From positions 1-48,124 of the forward strand of contig JAPEVF010000341.1 in assembly GCA_029747585.1 (NCBI GenBank): 48,124 bases of DNA, read 5' to 3'. Position 1 is the first letter of the stretch, and every line of letters starts with the position of its first letter. The notes beneath the pieces are model-generated. The model was not told the origin of the DNA. It did not search any database and saw only the letters and a program-made list of their open reading frames with translations. This DNA comes from Pleurotus djamor (lineage: Eukaryota > Basidiomycota > Agaricomycetes > Agaricales > Pleurotaceae). Positions 11,391 through 24,288 of this stretch are shown piece by piece. The position numbers and the translations under genes are program-made.

Positions 11391-12180
11391 ATGGCTAGAA
11401 ACTCGGACGAACAACCTCGTTCTTTGCGTAGACGAATCAGCGGGGGTTTGAAGATGATTGAATACGTCTCTTCGCCGTTTATCACGACATTCATGCTCAT
11501 TCACTTGAGTGCGCCCATACTTTCAATAGTNGGGGGGCTCTAATCTTGCATCTCAGACCATGGTGGGCACAATCGAGATAGCTTTTTCATTCTCATCAGC
11601 TCATTTACGTTGAATTCTCCAGATATTCGGTCGTGAATACTACCAGACCTCGTTCGGGGAGAAATATCTCCTCCTTGGGCCCATAGTCGTTCATTGTGTC
11701 GCTGGTGTGGCCAGACGGCTGATCTCAGAGAAAGAACCACGTCCTCTCAAGAGCCTTCTCTCCATCACAGGCTACGCTGCCACATTCCTCTTACCTGTCC
11801 ACTTTCTCATACACCGAGTCTATCCAAGTCAACCCGACGCACCGATCTACGGTGTGGGCCCAGCAGAACTTGACTTCGAATTCGTCAAAGTCGCACTCCA
11901 ACGACATCCTTGGGTCAGCTGGACCCTTTACACTAGTCTTCTCGTCACCGGGGTACTCCACATGGCAGATGGGAATCACCTAGTTTGGAATGCTTGGTTC
12001 AAATCCCGATCCGTCCGGACGCGCAAGCAGAAACTTATACAAAATGTGCTGTTGTTAGTTGTTCCTACCGTTATTGGTCTGTACTGCCTTTCAAACGAAC
12101 CGATTATGGCTCTTTCGTCTACCATAAAGCGATTTGAAGGGGCCCTTAGACAGAGTTCGTTCTACCAATTAGGGTACTAA
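11391..12180 (+). CDS. MCP1: MCP1-like mitochondrial membrane protein (DUF1691)
   Basis: This is a polytopic membrane protein like yeast Mcp1, a mitochondrial outer-membrane protein linked to lipid homeostasis and Vps13 recruitment. Exons 11391-11562 and 11623-12180 are joined by a 60-nt intron and give 242 residues. The first exon carries an N at 11531 inside a G run. With the N counted, the frame hits a stop almost at once. With it removed, exon 1 is exactly 57 codons and reads through VGGSNLASQTM into the next exon. Hydrophobic segments with conserved-looking histidines are visible: FITTFMLIHLSAPIL, LLLGPIVVHCVAGVARR, FLLPVHFLIHRVYPS, LLVTGVLHMADG and a C-terminal VLLLVVPTVIGLYCL. The family assignment rests on this pattern. 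It ends tail to tail with the P-type ATPase, 100 nt away. Confidence 0.75.
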
Positions 12181-12280
12181 TAATGATGCTCTCTATGATC
12201 AAACTTGGGCGTGTGATGCAGTACGATCTCTTATGCTCATTGTTCTCATCGTCGGGACTATGAACGGCAACGGTCAACAG

Positions 12281-15200
12281 CTAATCATCAAAAATGATCG
12301 GACACTTACACATCACCAACCCTTTGATGTCCTTCACCTTGGACTGCTCGATACCCTTCCGCAAAAGGACGACGCGAAGAGATGCCCATGCTAGTACGAG
12401 GATGCCGAATGCGAGGGGGATAAGCCAATAAAGGGGAGAAAGGTGGACAGAACCTCCAAAAACGACATGCAGGGGAGGTGTGTAGATGATGAACATGCCA
12501 AGGCATGCCCCGACGAAGATACAGATGATGTTCCATTTGTTGCCAATTACCCTCCGTCCAAAAGGGTAACGGAAGCGAGCTTTCACAGCGTACACCTAGA
12601 AACCCCATTTACCAAAGCGTAAGGGTGAAATTTCCACTGGAACGTACGTTAAAGCATTGCATAATGAAAATGGCAAGATAGACTGAAGTGACGGAGCATT
12701 GGTTGAGTAGGTGAACGCTCGTTAAATAACTAGACATACCGATGCCTTGGGCCTGACCGAATGCATCGACTTGTTTGGAAGCAGTGATGATGTCACCACG
12801 GTAGTTGACGAAGTCGGGACTGTCGTTGGTGAAATAAACTAGCCGACCGTAAGCCCCCGCAGTCGTTGGGTACCGAGAAAAATCTTACCTCCTGCTTGTT
12901 GAGCCGAACGTAGATCACTAGGAGAAAACCCGTTCTTGAAGAACACGACGAAGTATGAGAGGAGTCTGTACCCATGAACATTGAGCACTCATCATCATGA
13001 CTGTCAAAAACAAGCAGGGTCCACTCACGATCCGACCATTTCAATCCCACCAGCTTCCAAGTAAGCATAACTGAGCAACTTTCCGTCCACCAAACCTTCA
13101 TCATCAGTCTTCTCCATGAGGTCCTCCCAAAAGACCCTTGTAAATGGCTTCTGGAACTTGGTGAATGTGTTTTTGACACGCATGACAGCGGACGATAGCC
13201 TAGTATGGCTCTGGGACTCTGAGTCTTGAACCAATGTCTTGCTGCGACGCAAAGCTTTGCGCTTTCTTGAGAGGATCGAACGTTCGTTGACTATAAGGGA
13301 TAAGTTCAAAGTTCATGTCATCGAAATGGCGCAAAACGTACCAGGTTTCCTTGGACTCATACGCATTAGACCGTCGTCTGACTCAGGAAGATCCCAGGCG
13401 AAGGAAAGCTAACACGAAAACTGTCACGAAAGATACTCAGCGTATTGAGTTGGAGGCTTACTCCAATGAACAGTTCGAACCCGAGATCTACAGATAGTTG
13501 AGGCGTGGATAACACTATGAGGTAAAGTGCGGCTTACCGATCACCAAGATCAAAATGGCAGATATTGGGAGGGGTAATGGAACGACAACATCTGTGCTAG
13601 CGGTGAGCGGGACGTAGATCAAAAACTCCAAATTTACACCCACAGAGAAGTTGGGGGATGACTTCGGGGGTAATGTGAGTGATTGTGTACCTGACGTCAA
13701 GAGAGGTGAACTTGACTTTCAATGTGTTCCAACAGAGCAACTTACTGAATAGAACGTTTCAAATTCTGAAAGATTTGACGCCCTTCGGCAACACCCTCTA
13801 TGGATAATGTTCAACGAGAACCTCGTCATCAAGTAAGACAGGCGACTTACTAACGGTGGAGGCGAAATTGTCATCTGGGAAGGTAAAATGAGCGCGGTTC
13901 TACAGTTATCGATACATATTTACCGAGAAGAATCATGTTCGCTGCCTCTTTAGAGACATCAGATCCAGACACATTCATTGCGATGCCTAGGTCAGCCTTC
14001 AGGGACGATATGAGATTGTAGTAAATGATGATGGAAGAGACTCAGACCTTTTTCAGTGCTGGAGAATCATTGACCCCATCTCCAGTCCTGAACAAGTGTT
14101 AAACGACTGCACATAATGATACGTGTTATCTACTCACACACCAACGATGTGACCGAGAGCTTGGGCGCGTTTGACTCATTATTTGGCAATCCTCAGCATC
14201 AAGCGGGTCGAACGCGTTTGGTGAGGACTCACCAATCTCAAGTTTGTGTTGTGGCGACGTTCTAGCAAAGACGATTTCACCCTTGCTGAAAACTTTGGCA
14301 CATATATTAGAAAAGAACAAGTCATGATGGGAGATACTTACTTTGATCCCACTGCCAACCTTGAAGACCGTCAATTTCGTCGCCGTGGATGACGACGGCG
14401 GACACTTCATCATCGTAAATCTCTTCAACGGGCCGACCGGTGCGAGTGCTCAAAGTTTGCTTCGTGTCACCGATGATGAGGTTAATCTTGCGGGCAATGG
14501 CTTCCGCAGTTTTCGGGTGATCACCTTGAACAACGGGTTACTTGACTCGAACTTAGAGCAAACGACGATACTCGGAGATTACCTGTAACCATCATGACTT
14601 TGATGCCAGCCAGTCGAAGGCTTCCGATGGCTTCACGTACACCGTGCTTAGGGGGATCTTCAAGGGAAACAATACCTACAAACGTGTAGTTGGTGCTGGG
14701 ATAATTTCCATTGTTCTTAGAGAATTCATAGCCTTCCGGAAAATCTTTTGAGAGAAGACGTTGTGCGCAGGCTATAACACGATGCCCTCTCGACGCCATG
14801 TACTAGAAGAAATCAGGGCCTGGATGGATATGCTCGCCGAAAGAGGGAACGTACATCGTAAGCCTTTTCAAACGCTGCCGTGAATTCATCGCTCAACGGA
14901 TGCAGGACACCATCTTGCAGGTAAGTGTCGCACTTGGCTAGGACACGTTCCGGAGCGCCCTTGATATATGATGCCATTGAGCCACTTTCGTGGTCCATGC
15001 GAACCTGTGGAATGGGTTATTATTGACGATTAACCAGAACCCAATACCAGGCTAACTTACGATGGTGAGAGCCCATTTGTTCGTCGAGTTGAATGGTATT
15101 TCAAAGACCTTGGGATGTTGTTCTTGAAACTCGTCATAGTTAAAGGCAAGGCAACGAGCAGCAAAACGAGTGAGACCAGTTTCAGTAGCGTCTCCCAGTA

Positions 15201-17289
15201 ACTGGCGTTGCTCAAATGGAACGTCGGTCTTGTCGAACCGGATGCGGGAATTCAGAGCAGTGACGTTGATAATTTCACGCATCCCAGAGGCGTCAATTGA
15301 GAAGGGCGTAGTGTCATCATCATCATTGTTCGACTACAGGATACCTTGATAAGCTCAGGATCAGTATCGGGCGGGGATAATACGCACCTGGAACGCAGAA
15401 TACATCTTGTTTCCACTCCAAACATTGGTCACCGTCATTTGGTTCCGAGTCAAAGTTCCAGTTTTATCAGTGGCAAGAAGAGTTAGCTGCAGGGTGTTCC
15501 GGTGAGCTCAGCGTCTTGGCAAAATGGGCGAAAGACTACTCGCCGAGCCTGGAGGAGAAGACAAGATTGTGTAAGGAACTTGGGGATCGCTTTGTTCGGC
15601 ATGTACTCACCGAGAGTTTCAACGCCTTGAAGATCTTTGACTAGGACGTTTTGTTTAGCCATCCTTTTAGCTGCTATGGACAGCCTGAAGAAGAAAGCTG
15701 CAGTTGGGTGTGAGAGGGTGAAGAAAGGGACTCACAGCAAAGTGACTACTGAAGGCAGACCTTCCGGGACGAATGCCACCAATATTGATACAGCAAAGGT
15801 AACAGTCTGAGCACCCTTTCCAACGTAGACGGTGGTAATTCCAACGATGAAGAACACAACGGCGAAGGTGATCGCAATGCTGGATATCATAACCACAAAT
15901 TGACCGCTGCCTTGGGTTAGCCTATCGACATTACGTATACAGGCTCGGATAACTTACATCTCGATTGCTAAAGGGCTTTGATTACCGGATTCACTGCCGG
16001 TAAGGCTTGCGATTTGCCCTATGTGCACTGGAATTAGGGCTTGCCAGCGGTCGATCCGGAACTACTCACCAATGAGAGTGTGATCACCAGTGCGCACTAC
16101 CACTGTGAGTTCGGCATGAAATCAGATGAGTACGAGACGTCGTAGGGATGAATTTTACCTCCAAAAGCTTCGCCGTTGACGACAAGTGTGGAGTTGAACA
16201 CCTGGAAATCGATGAGCGGCTGGAACTTGGTTTGGAGAGGGGAGCATGGGATAACTCACAAGGTTTTGGGCTTCGACTGGGCGCGAAGGGCAGCCGTCTA
16301 GACACGCAAACCGTTCCTGGGGTTCCGACTCTCCTGTGAGGCTACTGTTGTCGACCTTCAGATCGTTACTGGCAAATATGACTAGGTCAGCGGGCGTCTT
16401 GTCGCCAGTTCGCTAAAAAGGGAGGAACAATTAGAGTTAGAGGTGTTAATCATGCGACGACGGGGAGGCGATCTCACAAGGAGTACTAGATCACCCTTCA
16501 CGAGGTCCGCCGCTGGGATAGTCAAAATGGTTCCGTCTCTGAAAACTCTACACAACGGGGGAATCATTGCGAGGAAGGACGCCAATATCGCTTCCGACTT
16601 CTGCAGTTGGTAAAACTCGATGAACGCATTTAAAAACGCTACTCCGATGAGAATGCCCCCGAGATATGTGTTTGGGAAGTTGCCCTGGTGTGGTCGTAAG
16701 TGACTAGGGTAAAGCCTGAGCACAAATTGGACAGACTTTGAAGTCGACTCCAAGAAGAATGTACTCCAATATTCCAGCGAGGATAAGGAGAATATTGAAC
16801 ATCGATGAGAGACAATCCAGGTACTATAAACGCCCTTTAGAGAAGACAATGATCGAAGACACGGGGTGTGATTACCTTCCTCCAAGCCGACCGGCGAATT
16901 GGGGGCGTCAAGACATTGCGTCCGTACTGCTGAAGGCGAGATTTGGCTTCTTCAGATGTCAGCCCATGGGAGGAGGCCGGGATCTTTGCATCGAAGGAAG
17001 TGCCAAGAGCCTCCGACAGATCCTGGATAGGTAGACGGTGTTCTTGGATATCGACATTATCAAGATCTCTGCCCTCTTTTTGCTTAGCCTTCTGCTCTTC
17101 AAGGTGATCGTAGCCAGCTGCCGCAAGGTCCCTGTCTTCTTGAGTCAAAGTCTTAGTCATTTCCACGCCTTTAGGACGGGCAGCTTTTTCTTCGTGGAGA
17201 TGGAGTTTATCATCGTCTGGGAAGCCGACCGTACGTATAATCTGTTGGATCTCGACATCTTGTGGTACTTTTTCCTCTGGGAGTGCCAT
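12281..17289 (-). CDS. P-type cation ATPase, type IIC (Na,K/H,K-ATPase alpha-like)
   Basis: This many-exon gene encodes a large P-type ATPase whose motifs are closest to the animal Na,K-ATPase alpha subunit. The ATG is at 17289. A long hydrophilic N-terminus leads to LTSEEAKSRLQQYGRNVLTPP, matching the type IIC start of the membrane domain. The actuator loop has SSLTGESEPQ (near 16335-16300). M4 carries VAFVPEGLPSVVT, followed by the phosphorylation site DKTGTLTRNQMTV. The nucleotide domain has FEIPFNSTNKW and KGAPERVL, then VTGDHPKTAEAIA, FARTSPQHKLEI and TGDGVNDSPALKK. M6 reads DLGFELFIALSYAWD, with Asp and Glu as candidate ion ligands. It probably exports or exchanges monovalent cations at the plasma membrane; which ions it moves is not readable. 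Fungal sodium pumps are usually type IID (ENA), so a IIC pump is notable. The last exon ends at TAG 12283-12281, but the extreme C-terminus could be spliced differently. Confidence 0.88.
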
Positions 17290-18150
17290 AGAAAGCAGCG
17301 GCGAATGGGAAAATGGGAGCAAAGAGAGGCTTGGGAAGGTAGACCCTCAAGTCAGAGGATGCTGGGTTATTCCTGGTATAAATCGTCAGGTTGGTTGGAC
17401 ATCTTGAGAACACCACATGGAATGCGGTCAAACTGATGTTGAGACAGAAGACGTTCACCGTATCGCCGATACCAGAACGATGGATAGCGAACAGCTAAAA
17501 GCCCTCAACAGAGGCGATCAATTTTTGACGTACACGGAGGCACGTGGCACCACAGGCTCAGAGTCCCATTTGTGAGGGAGATAGTACTCTGTAAGTATGC
17601 AAGAGAGCAGACAGGGCTAGACGGAAGGTTAATTTTAGAAGGGGGTCGTAGCGGGATCCACGGAGAAACAGACTTACAAGCGTTATCGCTAGAGTTGTGC
17701 GATGCATTTATGCTATTATAGGACAGTTGCGTCAACCTTGCGAAGAGTTCGACCCACTGAATTCCTGGTTCCCCTCGATGATCGCTCCTGAGTGCGTTGT
17801 CATGTCTTGCAATCCAGATCTGACCCTTGGGAACATAGATGCACATATGAGGCGGGATTGCCTGAGGATCCCTCTTGAAGGGGGTAGATCTCGACTTCGA
17901 TAAATATCAATAGTGGACATTCGAGGGCACATACCAGGGATCCATAGAAAAGCTTGTGAATGGGACCAATGGTAGTGGAGAAGTTATCGCAACCTCGACA
18001 ATCCATTTGGAGAAGATATCCGTAGCACTACCAAGCGATATATGAAAGATGAGTATGGTACAATTGCGGTGAGAGGACAACATGAGTGAGATATGAAAGC
18101 AAAACAAATAAAGTAGCGCAACATGGGAGCATGAGAAGGCCTGACGAGGC
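17290..18150. other. Intergenic region, no convincing gene
   Basis: About 860 nt between the start of the ATPase and the 3' end of the SLP1-like gene, so it should hold the ATPase promoter and leader and the SLP1 3' UTR. Short ORFs on both strands have no recognisable features. I see no repeats. Confidence 0.45.
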
Positions 18151-20901
18151 TCAAGAAGAGGTGCGTCCTTGAACCGCTTGTAATTCAAATTTGAGCGGGG
18201 TTTCGTCGTCACTCTCAGAGCTGTCGGTATCCACCCATCCATCGCCTTCCTCGGACATTGACTGTGATCGAGGACGTGGAGATTGTACGGTATGCACAAC
18301 CTGGGTTTGTGGCCGTGAAGTNAAAAACGTCGTCGATGTGGTCAATTAGTTGCTGCCTTTCACAACCGCCCTTGACCTTAATCTCATGAAGGTGAGCACT
18401 TCGCGCCCAACGTTTCGCACTCTTTGCGCCAGAAGCGAGGTCTCTACCAAGAGCCCCCGACCAAGAGCCAGTAGTAGCGATGGCACTAGCAGGGATACGG
18501 GGATTTTGAGGTGAAGGGCGGGGTTCGACATGCAGTGCGAGGATGGGGGCAGTTTTATAGCCAGTCAGTGGGTTATTCGCTTGGTTATGGTAGTGGCGAG
18601 TAGCCGACAGGGGGCTTCGAAGCGAAGAGGTGCGTGATCGAGGTTTGTGTGTTAGGTGACGCCGACCACTAGATAGTGCCTTGGTCGAAGAATGACTGGG
18701 GAACGCCACTCGGTCGTCTGTAGTACCTCAGCTAACCGCTGTTTGATAGGAAAGACAGGGAGGGACTTACCACTCGTGCTGGTGAAATGGGGCTGCGGTG
18801 GTATGTTCTCCTTCTGAGCGTCCACATCGAGAGGACTACGACTTCGGAATCTTTTCACCCACTCACCACTGATGCTACTGAGGTGCCTTCGTCCCCATTC
18901 CTTGACACCGCGGCCTCGGTCCTTCCTATCCCTATCCGCGATTCGCTGTGCCAACAACGACTGGAGATCCGCTTCACTCATGCGAGAGCCTCGGGTCAGG
19001 CCCATGAATATAAGGACAGCGAGCAAGAGACAAAGTTGGGCTATGCCGAGGCGCTTCTCAAGAATCACCTATTTGCGAGTCAGAACGTTGCGAGTTTGGG
19101 CATGTAAAATGACAACCAACCTCATCAGTGAGGTAATCGACTCGATGGAGTAAATACGCAAAGTCGGCATCCAATCGGGCGCGATGCTTCTCCCATTCCT
19201 TGACCGTGCGTGCGTACGTCTGAGATTGAGCCTTGCCCTAAACTAGGCATCAGATATGGAGAGACGAAAATAAAATTAACCCACGATTCCCTCAAGTCTT
19301 CCGACATCTTCACTCAACCGCCTCAGTACACCCCGTATCCCACTAATTTGATCCTCAATATACCTGGTGTACAGGGTGTGATTGGACTCCAAGGCAGTCA
19401 AGCGATTCATAATGGTCCGATAGATAGACTCTCCTCCACCAGCCATGAAAGGGTTACCCGGAGGCGGTGGAGGCGGCGGTGGTGGTGAATGTGTAGAAGT
19501 AGTTTGGGCGTAAGAAATTGGAGATAATGTGACTGTCGGGGCAACGAAAGTAACAGGCGATGGCGTCGACGTAGGAGGAATGGAAGCGTCTGAGACAGAA
19601 CTCTCCGGCCCCTCCGAGGAACTCACGTAGGTTTCCGACGACTGGCTATTGGTTGATGGGAAGACCTCATCATCCATATGGGAAGCTTCAGAATTGGATG
19701 AAGTGGGGTGGAGAGAAGTTGGTGTTGGATCGACAATGTCACCAGAGGGTAGACTCGAGGGCCTCTCAGTTGACTCTACTGTTGGAGACGACTGGGAGAC
19801 GACGGGTGATGCGGTTTCATTCGGATGATTGGAAGCCGCGGCAGAAGGGATCGATGAATTGTCGGTAAGCGTAGCAGTTGGATCCTCAGTTGAACGGGTG
19901 ACTGCCGGGGCCTCTGTGATCGGTGTGCCGCCCATATGCGAAGAAAGAGGTGAAGCTCGCGTCACAATGACTTCGACAGCCTTGTCCCCGGCCAGTCCAT
20001 GTTGGGCGTTTCCTTCAGCCTCCCACATATCCCATTTCCACTGTTCCAGATGAGTGAGCCCATAGACGCGCAGAAGAGATACAGGACAATAGTATTCGCT
20101 CCCATAGAATGAGTGAAAGTCGATGCGAATAAACCGATAGAAGTCTCGTAGAGTTGGAGGAGTGTGGAACGATTGCACGCCTCGGGTGTTCTTTGCCCTG
20201 TATCGCCCTGCATCTGTCCAACCCGTATTAATGTTCTTTGCCACGCTCACAGAGAAATCCTTGAATACACCGCTGAAAAACTCGAAGTTTGCCAACTGGA
20301 CGGTGTCAATCCTGATGTCGTCACAAAGCTCGAGCACAACAAACTGCTTCTCGTCGCCCTTTCCTCGACAGGGAGACAGCATATACTTGTCACGTTTAGA
20401 CGAAAGGATGGACGAAGAAGATTTCGCTGAACGATGAGAGTGGTGAATCCGTGCTGAGCAGTCGAGAGAAGCATAGTTGAAGCGATCGATTATGGGTACA
20501 CGAAAATGAGGAGATATGGGTTCCGCAACAGGGCCAGATTCCCATTCCATCGTTGGCGTCGCGGTGCGAGCATCCACCACACTACTCGCCGTCCCACTCC
20601 AAACCACATCACTGAAAGAGCCGCTGCTATGGTTGTGATTTGGCGAATCCTCTCCCGCCTCTCTCTGACCCCGAGCTTCGGCTTGCTTGACTTTCCACTC
20701 TTCAAAGGAAAGAAGCAGCATGTCGTCTTCACTTGGATCCGATGGAAGTGGTTTCAAACAGCATATTGGAGGCCCAGGTTTCGGTGGAACTTTGAGCGCG
20801 ATGGCGCGGAACGAGTCGAAGGCAGACACATTGGCCGATGGTGTGGCGGAGACGGCAACAGCCAGAAAGACGAATATGAGTTGAGTCAAGAGCATGAGCA
20901 T
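18151..20901 (-). CDS. SLP1: SUN-like domain protein, SLP1/SUCO family
   Basis: This is an ER or nuclear-envelope membrane protein of the SLP1/SUCO (osteopotentia) family, which in yeast works with Emp65 in folding and protection of ER proteins. Exons 20901-19285, 19237-19121, 19068-18771 and 18717-18151 give 865 residues once the N at 18322 is ignored. With the N counted, the final exon leaves frame near FTATNPG; without it, the frame runs on to an acidic Ser-rich tail. Features in order: a signal peptide after MLMLLTQL; the family motif LSFEEWKVKQ; the SUN-like domain (FNYASLDCSARI, DKYMLSPC, VVLELCDDIRIDTVQLANFEFFSG, YFRF-like FYRFIRIDF); a Ser/Thr/Pro-rich region; a Pro tract (about nine in a row); a coiled coil (IYRTIMNRLTALESNHTLY); then a transmembrane segment (LCLLLAVLIFMGLT). 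Introns are 47-53 nt. ATG 20895 is an alternative start. Confidence 0.88.
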
Positions 20902-21554
20902 GTAGCAGCCTTGAAAAGCCTTGACTTGACCGCCGAAGACGTCGATGACGATGCAAAGGGCCAAAAGGCACCCTAACACGTCAATGGGAAAGGGAAGTGA
21001 TTGTGAGGAAGGCTGTTCGCCGCGCAAATCAAGTCGACCACGTTGTCACCGCTGTTCGCGACCAGCGACTTCGGCAGAGCTCGACGGCGTCGGCGATGCG
21101 TGCAAAGTTGAAGGGTTGAGCTCAAAGTCAAGTACTGAGGGAGACCAAGCCGGACCAGCGGTCCATTGCACGAGAGCACGTGAACGTAGGAATGCAGTAG
21201 GGGAAACGCAGGGGCACTCCTGAGACCAAGGCGAACGAAAAGGTTGTGGACGCTGGTGTCTAGAAGCTTCAAGCTATCGGATTCAATCATTCGCTCAACA
21301 TGTCTAATCATTTTTGCATACATAATATCACATAAGATACATTGTGTTTTGTTTCGAATCGCAGCCATGTCGAGTCCATCAGAAGCCCAGTGAAGTGGGT
21401 ATTGGCGGAAGTACAATATAGACGATTTAAGCTACAAAGGAAGGGGGATTTGCGTAGGGTATGGTTGTATTTCCATAAGTAAACAGGAAGGAGAACGAAA
21501 CCAGGCTTCGGAGGAGGAGGCGTATGATACATGATACAAGGTTAATTTAGACTT
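20902..21554. other. Intergenic region, no convincing gene
   Basis: About 650 nt holding the SLP1-like promoter and leader and the 3' end of the HMG-box gene. A minus-strand open stretch (21416-20973) has no recognisable domain. Confidence 0.4.
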
Positions 21555-23146
21555 TCAGAGAGAGTTAAGGAAAGAGTTCAAGTCAAAGTCGTACGAACCA
21601 TTGGGATCAACGGCGTTCAACTCTGAAGCAGAATCTGTGAAAAAGAACGGCGACCCTGACCCCAAACGCTCGCTGAGTCCGAGATCGTACTCCTGTAACG
21701 CTTGGCTACAATCGACTTCCTGGTAGGGTGGCGGCCCTGCCTGGAAGAGAGATTCGTATGAGCACAAAGACGGTGCGAGATACGAGTCGGTAATTTGCTG
21801 GATGGAAGCGTCGTTGAATGGGTATGTTGGGTAGGGACTCCGAATGTTGGGGCTGGTTTTGGATGGGTCTGAAGATGGTAATGGAGAGATGGACGAAGTG
21901 GACGACGAAGCAAATGGAGTCTGCCAGATCTGGGGACCGTCAACCGGAGAGGATGGCGCTTGGGGAGTGGTCGCAGGAGTAGCGGTGAAGTCGCTATCCC
22001 AACCAGACAGAGTATTTGCAACGGCGGCAAGAGGCGAAATGTACTGAGAGCTTGTGTGGTGAGACGAAGGGAGCCGGTCGGCCGATGCGTAAGGAGCCAT
22101 GGTACCCTGGTAGACCGGAAGTCAGACGGATGAGACAAAACATTCACGAAGAGATCACATACCTGAACGTAGTAGGGCGCAGTACCTTCAAAACCCATTG
22201 AGAGCTCGGGTGTCGAGAACGAGGGCGGGATCGGTCGCGGGACTGCTACGGTGGAGTATTCGGCACGGGTATAATCAACCCTGTTGTGTGGGAGGGTGAT
22301 TGGTCTAGCAACGATCGACCTGGATCGAGGTTCTTGTCGAGGAAGCATTGGGTATACGGGGGACGGTCCAAAGGGCTTGTAGGGCTGAGGGGCAGACGCA
22401 GATCGGCGACGAGCCATCTTAACCGCGGGGTCAACCATTGAGACCGCCTCTACTTGACTGTGGACGGGCGAGGAAGAGTACTGGTCAAGAACAGGAAGAG
22501 AGATGACTGCCTCTAAGACGGGGGACAGAGGGGGACTGGGGGTGCGAGCCAGAGAGTGCGTCGAGGTGGTCCGACGGCGAGGTCCTACGGAAGACGGTAC
22601 CTGTAACTGTCCTCGCTTCTTAGCAGATTCAGACTGGCGCTTCTTGGGCCTGAACCGATAGTCAGGGTTCTTCCTCGCATGCTCCGCCTTCTCCAGTAAA
22701 GCCAAATCATCGTATACCTTTTTTTCCTCGGCAGAAAGCTGGTGCCAAGCTTCGGAGGCTCGTGCGGACATAGACTTTTCCGAAGCCATGTCTGCGGCGT
22801 CTTCTGACTTGCTTTTGGAGTGTTCACGGGCGAACTGACAACGGAAGATGATGAAGCTGTTCCGGGGACGACGAATGTGCTCGGGAGAGCCACTCCGGGT
22901 GGCGAGGTTAGGAGATGTAGACATGGGAGGGGAAGGGGCATCGTGCGTATGTTCTTTGGGCGTACCGATTGCTCGCGGTAATGAGATGGTCTGTGGAGGG
23001 AAAGTGGGGATGGGGTCGGCAAGAAGGGGGAGGGTAGAGAGGGGTGGAGATGGAACAAATGGTCGTTGTGGAGTAATCACCTCCACGTTGGAATCGTTAA
23101 CGCTGGACGGCGTCCAACCAAAGAGACGGGTTCGTACAGCGGGCAT
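21555..23146 (-). CDS. HMG-box transcription factor (MATA_HMG type)
   Basis: Two exons (23146-22163 and 22106-21555, a 56-nt intron between) give 511 residues. The sequence-specific HMG box lies at about residues 90-160. It opens with HIRRPRNSFIIFR and contains SARASEAWHQLSAEEKKVYDDLA, then NPDYRFRPKKR, the basic end. The RPxNSFIxFR start is typical of fungal MATA_HMG boxes in mating-type proteins, Ste11 and Prf1-like pheromone response factors. The rest is Pro/Ser-rich and probably disordered, with a C-terminal acidic and aromatic tail (YDFDLNSFLNSL) that could be an activation region. It is likely a nuclear DNA-bending regulator. No homeodomain genes lie nearby, so this is not evidence of a mating-type locus. 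Its targets cannot be inferred. Confidence 0.88.
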
Positions 23147-24288
23147 CGTGAAGAGGTCGTAGAAACGTCGTAAAGATAAAACGAAGAAAGAGAGTGATAA
23201 GGGAAGGAGAGATTCTGCCCCAAGTTATAAGAGCTCACGAAACGCTCCGTCTTGGCATGAATTTGCAAATGTTTCCAAAAGAGGATTCGGGTTCTTTTGT
23301 CGCGAGAGGGGTCTTAGATCCAATCTTGAATTCCCGTTTGGATAATGTTGGCTCCGATCTAATGGTGAACAAAGCAATCGGCGAAGGTCCTAGAGCACGG
23401 AGGCGGGTCCGTCATACCACCCCGTCCATAGCAACAGAGTATGGTACCCATAACCGCGTTGTATGGGCAGAGAGAGCGTTGGCACAGAGCGATGGTATCA
23501 TCGCTGATCGTTCGCATGAACAATACGAGGATCCTGAAGGATTGATTCTGACATTTCAGGGCTTTCAGCGAATATGGAAAACTCCATAGACCTGGGACAA
23601 ATACCTGCAGGGACTGACCGTCCACTTGGCAAATACTCCTAAATATGCACGAAGGTCAGGTAGGCACCCCGAGTTCTGATGAGGAGATGGACCCAGAACG
23701 AACGACACGATCGCTGTGTCCGGAAAAATACCGACAGGAGTTTAACGTTATATCCGCCTAGCTTGGCTCGTAGTCGACGAATTTTTTGAGCTCCTGTCTG
23801 ACGTCGTGCTGCTCTGCTGGTGTCGAGAGCGTCCGGGAATAAATTGCCCCGTAGGGGTGCTTTTGAGTCGAGGCTCTCAATCGATGCAATGGACCGGAGC
23901 ACGTCTGGGGGAAGGAAGCAAATATGTGGGCTTCGGAGTACCTGGAAAGCGTCGAACAATTTTGCAAGTTCGCACTAAATCTGCAGGAAATTCATGCTAA
24001 CCTTTGCCGATGCATGCGACTTCGCAGTCCTCAGGGTTTCGCCATTAGGACAAGTTGAAACAATAATAATTGTTCTACGAGTCTGAAGGACTAGTGTCTA
24101 TGTGGGTGTTGGAATCGTCGTACAAGGGTCCTTCGGGTGCACTTAAACTTTCCAAGTTGTGAAGACAGGCGCCCATGGAGCCGGCGCTATGGGAAATTAC
24201 TGGATATGGATGTGACGGGCCCCACAGTGGCCTGTAGTGGCCAACTCAGGCCTTGCGCTCTTCCTCCTCCTCCCATCTACATACTGCA
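23147..24288. other. Intergenic region, no convincing gene
   Basis: Divergent interval between the HMG-box gene (-) and the single-pass membrane protein (+). A minus frame at 23967-23758 ends in a protein-like stretch (EQHDVRQELKKFVDYEPS), but it has no supported start or splice partner. A plus ORF at 23194-23589 also lacks support. It may hold two promoters. Confidence 0.4.

Noticed and set aside
11989..12010. GGTTCAAATCC, a tRNA T-loop-like sequence
   Set aside because: It lies inside the MCP1-like coding frame, and no cloverleaf partners are present.
21555..23146. HMG-box gene as part of a mating-type locus
   Set aside because: No homeodomain, pheromone or receptor gene is nearby; MATA-type HMG boxes also occur in ordinary fungal regulators.
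23758..23967. Minus ORF ending in EQHDVRQELKKFVDYEPS, possible last exon
   Set aside because: No upstream exon, start codon or family could be supported.
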